NCBI GenBank assembly: GCA_027604685.1
Contig: JADHYX010000482.1
Coordinates: 1 to 15,334 of the forward strand
Source of the DNA: Lobulomyces angularis
Lineage: Eukaryota > Chytridiomycota > Chytridiomycetes > Lobulomycetales > Lobulomycetaceae
Reading direction: 5' to 3'
DNA: 15,334 bases
This document shows, piece after piece, positions 9,697-15,334 of this stretch (the first letter of the stretch is position 1; each line of letters starts with the position of its first letter). The notes beneath the pieces are model-generated. The model was not told the DNA's origin. It saw only the letters and a list, made by a program, of their open reading frames with translations, and did not search any database. The translations under genes were made by a program, and so were the position numbers.

Positions 9697-10944
9697 TTAT
9701 TCGGTATCTGCGTCATCAGAATTTTCACCATTTACTACTTTCAGCGAACTGTTGCCATTCAGATAACTACTTCGATAATCAAAACTACTAAGGGCTGGAG
9801 AAACGAATAACTGTTCCACAACTTTCCTTTCTTCTTCATAATTCCTAATCTTAGTATTATTCAAGGTGTTTAATTCGAGAGTAAAGTTTTCATTCTCAGT
9901 TTTGGAAGAACTGTTAAACTTAAATTCAAGTTCAAGACTCTCTTCGGTTGAGGTGCTACAGTTACTCAGTCTTTTATTAGCTTTTTCTATTTTCTTCTTT
10001 CTGTAAAGATTTAGCTTCTCTTTTTCTTCAAAATTTAAATGCTTTATTTGTACTTCTTCTTCTAGGTCACTGGTATTATTTTTAAATGATTCTACCGTCG
10101 AGGCATTGGAATCTTCGGAACAAATAGAGTATGTGTCAAAAACTATAGAATCTCTAAACTTTACATTCTTGGATACAGTAGTGTTTTTTTTAAGATCGCC
10201 TTCTTCAATTTCACAAGGATTTAAATTATTTACTTGAGACTCTAGATCAACTTTTGTATTTATTTCAGCATTGCTATTGACATTATTTTTTAACTTTTCT
10301 TCTTCAAATTTTTCTTTGAAGTTGTTTATTAAAATTAATTTTGGACAATCACTGATATTATTCATTTTTCGGTTTTGTTGAATTAATTTCTTTTTTCTAA
10401 TTATAACACCACCGATTACTAAGACACAAATAAACACTGATGCAATTGAAATGAATAGTGAGTATGAAGTGCTCTCCATTTTTAAAGTTGTTGAAGAGGC
10501 ATCGACTTCAGTATTAGTAGAGCCGTTATTTTTGCCGTTGTAGGAAGTATTATCAACAAGCGGTGGAAGAGTTGGTAAATTGAACTGGGAAGTTGTTGTG
10601 TTGACGTTGAATTCGATTTTGTTAAAAGTATCATTCCTGATTAAAGGAACGTTACTGGTGGTAGAAGCTTTTTCAGGAATTTGTTTGGTGGTAGTTGGTG
10701 ATGGAATAAATATAGGATTTACAACAGGGACTACACTCCTTACAACTTCTTCCTTTAAAGTTGACGTTGGTGGTAAAATTGCCTTAGGAGGGGTTATTGC
10801 TTCACCTACAACACCTACTTTATCCATTGCTTCCCAGTTTCTTTCTTGGGAATGGATTGGTGCATCAAAATTCAAGTTAGAAAACTCAGTATCAGACTCA
10901 GGATTTAACTCATTTAAAAAAGGATTGTCATCAATTGAATTCAT
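9697..10944 (-). CDS. Single-pass membrane protein with a Ser/Thr-rich ectodomain and long acidic tail (unrecognised)
   Basis: One uninterrupted exon encodes 415 aa, ending in TAA. Residues 1-160 are rich in Ser, Thr, Pro and Asn with sequons at N104, N115, N132 and N140. Residues 161-182 form one hydrophobic helix, directly followed by RKKK. The remaining 230 residues are charged, Asn/Ser/Glu-rich and predicted to be cytoplasmic. This layout (glycosylatable stem, single helix, basic stop, long tail) resembles fungal surface sensors, but I recognise no family domain. There is no N-terminal signal peptide and an in-frame TGA lies directly before the ATG. So either it is a reverse-anchored (type III) protein or a signal-bearing first exon is missing; minus-strand AG acceptors just upstream would allow that. 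An NPF tripeptide (7-9) resembles EH-domain ligands but would be cytosolic only in the opposite topology. Confidence 0.72.
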   Translation of the reverse strand: MNSIDDNPFLNELNPESDTEFSNLNFDAPIHSQERNWEAMDKVGVVGEAITPPKAILPPTSTLKEEVVRSVVPVVNPIFIPSPTTTKQIPEKASTTSNVPLIRNDTFNKIEFNVNTTTSQFNLPTLPPLVDNTSYNGKNNGSTNTEVDASSTTLKMESTSYSLFISIASVFICVLVIGGVIIRKKKLIQQNRKMNNISDCPKLILINNFKEKFEEEKLKNNVNSNAEINTKVDLESQVNNLNPCEIEEGDLKKNTTVSKNVKFRDSIVFDTYSICSEDSNASTVESFKNNTSDLEEEVQIKHLNFEEKEKLNLYRKKKIEKANKRLSNCSTSTEESLELEFKFNSSSKTENENFTLELNTLNNTKIRNYEEERKVVEQLFVSPALSSFDYRSSYLNGNSSLKVVNGENSDDADTE

Positions 10945-10968
10945 TCAAATCTAAATAAGTCTAAAGTG

Positions 10969-10976
10969 TATAAAAG
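10969..10976 (+). promoter_or_regulatory. TATA-box-like element on the plus strand
   Basis: TATAAAAG lies 60 nt upstream of the first plus-strand ATG of the candidate small spliced gene at 11036. It matches the TATA consensus well, but such matches are common in this base composition. It supports plus-strand transcription only in combination with the splice sites that follow. Confidence 0.3.
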
Positions 10977-11035
10977 AATATCTACAAAAAGAAGGTTGGT
11001 TCTATAAATTCTAGAGTGTGAATTGAAAGGTTTGA

Positions 11036-11313
11036 ATGTACAAAAAAAAAAGGGGGATATTATATTTCACTCCAACAAAATTGTAAAATTTTTGAAAACT
11101 AATAGGTGAAATGTTGTTGCTTCAAATAATAGCTTATTTGGTTGAATTTTTTAAGAATATTGGATAAAAATAAATTTTTTTTTTTGTTTGATGTGATGAA
11201 AATTTTTTTTCAGAAAGCCCTATGAAAAGGAGGTTAGTGTTGCTGAAGAAAATTTTGGAGTGGAACAGAAAGAACAAAATCTACATTTATTTAATCATTG
11301 CACATGCAATTGA
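11036..11313 (+). CDS. Candidate two-exon small protein, model A (unrecognised)
   Basis: Exon 1 (11036-11082) starts at ATG and ends at a good donor, GTAAAA. The acceptor is a textbook T-rich tract plus CAG at 11213, and exon 2 runs from 11214 to TGA 11311-11313. The phases match and give 48 residues: a basic start (MYKKKRG) and an acidic second half (EKEVSVAEENFGVEQKEQ). The intron would be 131 nt. Supporting points are the TATA-like box, the strong acceptor and the balanced residue composition. Against it are the small size, the absence of a recognisable domain, and a rival frame through the same exon. The stop would be TGA, which none of the clean genes here uses. Confidence 0.27.
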
Positions 11314-11443
11314 GCGTTAAAAAAAAACTTTTATTTGAAACTTATCATAATATATTCTTTATTTTTACTTAGTTTTCGCTATACTACCAAAAACATTTAA
11401 AAAATTTTCCACTGACAGAGGCTTTTTTGTTCAGGAAAATTAA
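11222..11443 (+). CDS. Candidate two-exon small protein, model B, overlapping model A in another frame
   Basis: An ATG at 11222, nine bases past the strong CAG acceptor, opens a second frame. Exon 11222-11315 ends at donor GTTAAA; a 57-nt AT-rich intron ends in TTACTTAG at 11372; exon 11373-11443 ends in TAA. The result is 54 aa: a Lys/Arg-rich start, a hydrophobic stretch IYIYLIIAHAIELFAILP and a basic polar end. It could be a small membrane-associated protein. Splice phases match and the intron is typical of this window. The first exon would then be 5' UTR. Only one of models A and B, or neither, need be real. Confidence 0.3.
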
Positions 11444-11673
11444 TCTAAAACATTTTAATTTAATGCTGATGAAAATTAAATTAGCTAATTGAGTCTTAAA
11501 AGATTTTTCAACCGCAAAGAGTCAAAGTATAATCAATCCATTAATACAATTTTTTTTTACATTTTCATTATAGTAGAGAATGAAAATGTAACATGATGTT
11601 TCTATGAAAAAAATTCATTTTTCACATTTATTATATTATACCGTTTTCCTCTATTTTCAAAAAACAGTTCCAA
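11444..11673. other. Intergenic region downstream of the 261-aa orphan gene
   Basis: About 230 bp of AT-rich DNA with one strong hairpin (11557-11591) and no open frame that I can support. It would form the 3' side of both flanking transcription units. Confidence 0.5.
11557..11591. repeat. 13-bp perfect inverted repeat with a 9-nt loop
   Basis: The arms 11557-11569 (TTACATTTTCATT) and 11579-11591 are exact reverse complements around a 9-nt loop. Thirteen paired bases without mismatch is more than expected by chance locally. It lies about 85 bp past the stop of the 261-aa minus-strand gene, so it could be a 3' UTR or 3'-end hairpin, or the footprint of a small inverted-repeat element. No target-site duplication is evident. 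Confidence 0.6.
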
Positions 11674-12566
11674 TTAAAAAATGTTTTCTTCCTCTAAAAT
11701 ATTTGTTTTTTCGGTTTCTTTCGTATCATTCTCTTTATCAATCCTCATTTCATCAGAATAGTCATTTTTTTCTATATCAATTTCGCATTTCTCTCTTTCT
11801 CTTATCATTTGTTCTAAAATAGACCTAACCTTTCTTAAGTCCTTGAATTCCTTTATTTTTAAATTATATTGCCCAGTTTTACTTAATAAACTATCTTCAA
11901 AGGTATTTTGCATTATAGTTTGCTCAATTAAATTGAATTTTCTTTCTAAAATCTGGCTATACTGTTGGGTTTGATGAAGTGGTGGTAATATTTGATCAAA
12001 GTTTGAAAAAGATAAACTTAAAAATAATCAAATTAGTTTTTTTTCCTACTATTGTCAACGGTAGATAAAAAAAGAATTTATATGTGCCAAAAAATAAAAA
12101 AAGAAAGCAGCAGTTTTAATTACCATTCATTCAGAAAATTATCCCAACCATAGTTAACAACATTAATGTAACAACCACCTTCCTCAGTTTGAGAAAATAT
12201 TTGGTCTTCGCTTTTCTGATCGCCTCCAAAAATTTTACAAAAATTAGCATGGTTTTTTTCCATATAAAAGCTTTTGAAATAGTTTCTTTTTACTTCTTTT
12301 ATAAGTACAAAGTTTTTTTCCATTTTGTTGGGGGAATTACCACCAATAACAAAAAATTTTTCTAGCATTCTTTTGTTGTTGGTTTTGTTATGCATTGGTA
12401 GAAAAAAACCAACACAACATTTTTGAAATTTATAACTAACTGAAAAAGGACTTAGCGACAAAATTAAAGTGTTATCCTCGTCTACTTTTTGACCATAGAG
12501 CATGAATGGTTGACTTTTCTCACAGTGCAATTTGGCAAATATATTGGCTGGTACTGTCACTAACAT
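11674..12566 (-). CDS. Two-exon orphan protein with a helical, charged C-terminus
   Basis: Exons 12566-12124 and 12016-11674 join across a 107-nt GT-AG intron in matching phase to give 261 aa, ending in TAA. Residues 1-147 alternate short hydrophobic runs with Lys/Asn-rich stretches and carry several cysteines (a CC pair near 49-50), suggesting a compact alpha/beta domain. From about residue 149 the sequence becomes helical, then strongly charged (IREREKCEIDIEKN), ending in an acidic tail. I recognise no catalytic motif, signal peptide or membrane helix. A weak impression of an MPN-like start (VPANIF..., then LYGQKVDEDNT) is not backed by a JAMM metal motif. The neat intron and phase match make it a real gene in my view; its function is unknown. 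Confidence 0.72.
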
Positions 12567-12724
12567 AATTAGGTTTGAATTGAATTATAATAATTTTGGT
12601 ATTTCATAAATTTTTGACATGGATTTTAGGGTTAAATTCCATTACCAACATTTTTCAAAGAAAAACTTTTTCAGCTGACTGAAGTTAATATCCATAACGA
12701 TGGTAAAGGTCATTTTCGGTCCTA
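12567..12724. other. Probable promoter and leader region of the 261-aa gene
   Basis: This 158-bp stretch separates the orphan gene's start codon from the next minus-strand open frame. A plus-strand T-rich tract plus CAG at 12667-12674 looks like an acceptor, but no consistent plus-strand exon follows. No other element is clear. Confidence 0.35.
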
Positions 12725-12931
12725 TGGAATGTCTCTAATATTTTTAAAGGTTCCTTGACGCAGTGAGAATCTTGGTCCTTTTTCATTGACTTGTGACCAC
12801 AAATCTTGATACAGAATGTAGCATCTTAGATTCTTAGGATTCTGGTTTAATAGTCGAATTCTAGCATTGCCTAATACTCGATAGAAGCATTTGCAATTGT
12901 GTAAAAGATGCAGCTTGGAATTTTCAAAGCA
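12725..12931 (-). CDS. Open minus-strand exon-like frame (uncertain)
   Basis: A frame open for 69 codons (12931-12725) ends in TAG at 12724-12722. It has a coding-like mix of residues, such as CFYRVLGNARIRLLNQ and EKGPRFSLRQGTF, and is less AT-rich than non-coding DNA here. It lacks a Met and would need an upstream exon; AG acceptors exist at 12919 and nearby. The FYR and following basic pattern faintly resembles an LYR-type mitochondrial small protein, which I do not claim. Part of it is antisense to the plus-strand open frame beginning at 12865, so at most one is likely to be coding over the overlap. Confidence 0.25.
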
Positions 12932-13455
12932 TTATATGTTTTTTTGGCGTGCTGAATTTTAGCATATTTAATAAAGATAGTGTTCTCTTACTTGTCTTAG
13001 GAGTTGTGACAGTTGCAGTATTACTAATTACACTTGGTAATTTGCGTTCATATATGGCGGGTTACTCATCGCACAAATATGCAAGTTTCTTGTGTTTTTA
13101 ATGTTTGGAGTGTTTTTAACTTAGTATTCGAGAAAAATGGGAGGAACGTCCATTCACTCCGTTTTTTTACTAGATCATTATATTAACCATTTTTCATTAG
13201 GACGTTTTACTGGTTTTTGTTTGGACCTTTTACGCCTTGGGGATTTTTACAACAAAAGCTCGATTAGTGAGTTAAGTAGCCTTAGAGAGAAAAAAGCAAA
13301 AAGGCAGAAAACTGATTGATCAAGACTTGAAACATTACTTAAAAAAAATTAAAAATCTTCGTGTCAACAACAAAGATACAAGAGAAAAGAAGTTTGGAAA
13401 TATTCCTTTTCGACTGGTTGAACTTGAAGAAGTTACTGAAGACAAAAATCCTTGA
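12865..13455 (+). CDS. Candidate spliced plus-strand membrane protein gene, 5' end unknown
   Basis: A frame open from 12865 to 13098 contains a strong membrane-helix candidate (VLLLVLGVVTVAVLLITL). Removing three short GT-AG stretches (13085-13124, 13161-13200, 13267-13303; 40, 40 and 37 nt, all phase 1) keeps one frame to TGA at 13453-13455. The end is charged (NIPFRLVELEEVTEDKNP) and coding-like. The last exon part alone is open from 13276. Problems are that no start codon or first exon is found, the introns are at the lower size limit, donors GTTTCT and GTTTTT are weak, and the minus strand is also partly open. A contiguous 60-codon ATG frame at 13137-13319 overlaps the same segment. I treat this as a real but poorly resolved coding signal. 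Confidence 0.3.
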
Positions 13456-13724
13456 AACGATATTAATGAATAAATTGCACATGATCACAAAAATAATTAA
13501 TAAAAAAAAAAAAGGAATTTGCACTGATTTTATAGCAATTTAAAAATTAAAAAAATATTTTTTACACATCGATTTTGAGGATGTGCGCCATCATAATATA
13601 TAAAGATTTTATTATTTACAAAATAAAGATTTAATATGAAAAAAATTAAATTCATATTCCTTTTTTTTATGAATTTTTACAAATACACAGAAATAAAATG
13701 AAAAATTTTAAAAAAAAAAATATA

Positions 13725-13801
13725 AGATGAAGTGAGATTCCACTAATAGCCTCATAGCAGCCGCAAGCTATATACTCATGTCAGTTTGAATGTAGAAACT
13801 T
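13725..13801. ncRNA. G+C-richer island, candidate structured RNA
   Basis: About 75 bp stand out from flanking A/T runs by higher G+C and short complementary segments, for example ATAGC at about 13754-13758 with GCTAT at 13767-13771. It lies between an A21 tract (13803-13823) and an A11 tract (13710-13720). Read on the minus strand the latter is a T run that could stop RNA polymerase III. Islands of this kind mark structured RNAs in some AT-rich genomes. I could not match it to a tRNA, snRNA or a C/D-box pattern; it may simply be 3' UTR. Confidence 0.2.
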
Positions 13802-13802
13802 T

Positions 13803-13823
13803 AAAAAAAAAAAAAAAAAAAAA
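13803..13823 (+). repeat. A21 homopolymer tract
   Basis: Twenty-one consecutive A residues on the plus strand, the longest homopolymer in the window. It lies 12 bp past the stop of the TMEM135-like locus (which is on the minus strand). It may be a slippage product or the tail of an old retrocopy inserted in plus orientation; no target-site duplication is visible. Confidence 0.6.
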
Positions 13824-13834
13824 TCGAGACCTTA

Positions 13835-15188
13835 TTAGTTTTGACCAATAACCTTATTCATAACTTTGTATAAGAGATCACCAATTACGTCAGGTTCACA
13901 TTGTAACATAAAAAATAAAGTATGATAATTTTTTTTTTATTAGTACCATTAAAACTCCCATTCCAATGCCAAATAAGTAAACATCAAAATTTTTTATGTG
14001 TAACTTATACCCATAATTAGTAACACTTGATAGAGGGAAATTAAACGTAGCAAAAAAAATGAAAAATAAAATAATTTTAATTGTAGTTTTCAAACATATA
14101 TTTTTATTATACCTTTTGATAAAACATACATTGCAAGCTAGATATGTGAGAAAAATAAAATAAAATGCGTTTCTTTAAAGAAAAAACCTCTGGCTGTTGT
14201 TAAGTATTTTCTAAAAAAATAGTTGAACACAAAATGCCACAAATGTAAAAATGCAATGTATTATCTTTAACTGGAAGAAAATTAAAACATTTTGGACCTA
14301 CATGCACAGATATAAAAAAGAAATATTAATAAAAACTTAATTGCCAAAAAATATTTTAAAATCTTTTATTACGGTTTTTCCATAAAATAATTTTCTTTGT
14401 GTGCAAATTTTTCTCAAAATAACAATAACAAATGTAGCCAAAAATCTTGAAGACCTGTTTGTTAAACAGCTTGTATTTTAAATGTAAAAGATTATGCAAA
14501 TACACCTAGAAGCAGATAGTAAAGATCGATATAAATTTTTTACAGGACAAGATTTTTTGAATTTTCATTTTTTAATAAAATACCTGTTAAAGAAACTTCT
14601 GCCCCTTAAAACGATCACTGGAATAATATTTAGTGAAATGTAAATTGGAAGCATATTTTTTTAGCATATTTATAAACAGACTTTTGTTATGATCCAACAA
14701 CTTTCTTCCAAAGGGTGTAAGTCGATGATATTTCTTTTTTAGGTAAAAATGAAAATATTGCATTAACCTGATAAAGAATGGTTCAACAAAAGCCGATCTA
14801 CTTTCATTAACCTTTTCAATTAAAATTGATATTAGTCCTGCTATTGCTCTTGACATAAAACCAGTAACTTTCTCAAAGAGTTGTCTTGAAATTTATGATT
14901 TTATATGTAATTAGAGGTTTAATGGGAAAAGTCAAAATACCATTCGATAATAAAAGGTTGTGTTGTTAATAAATTTCCATAAAAAAGAAAAACTTCCAAA
15001 CATAGAGGCAAATCTTCAAGGTAAAAAACGTTAATTAATACTAACAGAAGTTACTTATAAAAACCGGTATTATTTCAATTTTATTTATATAAAAAAAAAT
15101 TCATAAATCTTATACTTCGTTCACCTAATGGTTTTACGGACAAAGGGATCTAACACACTGAAGAAATTATCAAGATTAAACTTTTTCG
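13835..15188 (-). pseudogene. TMEM135-like multi-pass membrane protein, apparently broken
   Basis: Minus-strand exon candidates appear in order: 15188-15138, 15040-14941, 14884-14584, 14505-14373, 14297-14203, 14172-14113, 14025-13947, and 13906 to TAA at 13837-13835. Several junctions have proper GT-AG signals and matching phase. In this order they carry KKFNLDNFFSVLDPF, SRAIAGLISILIEK, a hydrophobic FGYICYCYFEK, TLHFYICGIL, KNFDVYLFGIGMGVLM and CEPDVIG. This is collinear with the TMEM135/Tim17-related family pattern ([RK]-x-L-D...L-x-P; ILIE[RK]; L-H-x-x-I-x-G; D-x-x-[IL]-[YF]). Known family members are peroxisomal or mitochondrial lipid-linked membrane proteins. Lesions: TGA at the 14941/14884 junction, TAA at 14589, TAA plus frame change at 14202-14173, and no AG before the last exon. 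It is either a recent pseudogene or a gene with sequence errors. The family call rests on pattern memory only. Confidence 0.45.
14584..14884 (-). CDS. Longest intact exon of the TMEM135-like locus
   Basis: This is the most clearly coding part of the broken locus. An AAG acceptor ends at 14885, an open frame continues to TAA at 14589-14587 and a CAG|GTATTT donor sits at 14583. It contains a glycine- and alanine-containing hydrophobic helix followed by ILIEKVNESRS, then a second aromatic helix and a Lys-rich loop. Read alone from ATG 14856 it would be an 89-aa protein. The stop lying two codons before a good donor is odd: either the stop is a lesion, or this is a short independent gene. Confidence 0.4.
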
Positions 15189-15334
15189 CTTAACAAAAAG
15201 TAGAACAAACTTTATCCAGCAGGTATTGATGTCTAATTAACAAAAGGTTTCTGCGCACTTAAACTTTTCTTTTAAAATAATTTTAAGCATAGAATCCAAA
15301 CAAAGAGTATTCACATTAAATAATCATACTCTTA
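15189..15334. other. Window edge, possible further upstream exon of the TMEM135-like locus
   Basis: On the minus strand a frame with a hydrophobic run (WIKFVLLFVKRK) ends at an AAAAA run at 15186-15182. A one-base shift there would continue it into the first listed exon. This hints at a longer upstream part of the same gene with another frame break, but the sequence is too short to judge. Nothing else is recognised here. Confidence 0.2.

Larger units (their letters stand above)
13456..13834. other. Intergenic region between convergent units
   Basis: Very AT-rich, with an 8-bp inverted repeat (13633-13640 and 13651-13658, AATATGAA/TTCATATT), an A11 run at 13710-13720, a G+C-richer island at 13725-13801 and an A21 tract at 13803-13823. 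I see no open reading frame of note here. Confidence 0.5.

Noticed and set aside
10580..10954. A 124-codon plus-strand frame
   Set aside because: It is fully antisense to the N-terminal coding region of the 415-aa membrane protein and has no independent signals.
12619..12960. Plus-strand frame resembling a C2 domain of the PTEN type, with TGA and TAG codons
   Set aside because: The impression needs four in-frame stops to be ignored, and part of the likeness arises from the complement of the open minus-strand frame 12931-12725.
13339..13543. Short frames of about 60 codons on both strands
   Set aside because: They are low-complexity Lys/Ile/Phe readings of AT-rich DNA; the better frame through this segment is the candidate exon ending at 13455.
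13896..14093. A 65-codon minus-strand frame with a signal-peptide-like start
   Set aside because: It begins at TTG, not ATG, and its hydrophobic start coincides with a T-rich intron (14026-14112) of the TMEM135-like locus.
1..15334. CRISPR array, toxin-antitoxin or prokaryotic defence system
   Set aside because: The window is intron-bearing eukaryotic DNA. No regularly spaced direct repeats or such gene pairs are present.

Overview
The window looks like nuclear DNA from a compact, very AT-rich eukaryote, most likely an early-diverging fungus or close opisthokont relative. The reasons are short GT-AG introns (41-145 nt in the clean models), long A and T runs, and protein families shared by fungi and animals: a GRIP golgin, a Stm1/SERBP1-type ribosome factor and a CD2BP2/LIN1 splicing factor. 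The lineage is an inference. All gene models below were spliced by eye from the sequence.

Region 1-8971 (minus strand) holds three well-supported multi-exon genes in tandem. First is a long golgin (5 exons, about 1,612 residues before the window ends inside its GRIP domain). Next is a SERBP1/HABP4/Stm1-like RGG protein (4 exons, 339 aa). Third is a CD2BP2/LIN1-type GYF-domain protein of the U5 snRNP (5 exons, 415 aa). Between the last two lies about 0.8 kb without an intact gene, carrying a decayed minus-strand reading frame that may be a retrotransposon gag relic.

Region 8972-12566: a 123-bp divergent promoter separates CD2BP2 from a small plus-strand gene (85 aa, one membrane segment and a very basic tail). 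Then come a minus-strand single-pass membrane protein (415 aa), a puzzling plus-strand stretch with good splice sites and two alternative small proteins, and a two-exon minus-strand orphan (261 aa).

Region 12567-15334 is hard. It has open frames on both strands around 12.7-13.5 kb with no convincing single model, a G+C-richer island that could be a structured RNA, and from 15188 down to 13835 a collinear set of minus-strand exons resembling the TMEM135 membrane-protein family. That series is interrupted by several stops and frame breaks, so it is either a recent pseudogene or a gene damaged by sequence errors.

The recognised genes are housekeeping functions (Golgi tethering, ribosome binding, splicing) with no evident shared pathway. 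I found no CRISPR array, tRNA, rRNA or intact transposon, and no convincing new multi-gene system. The most unusual items are the overlapping spliced frames near 11.2 kb, the broken TMEM135-like locus with an apparent GT-TG intron, and the orphan genes.
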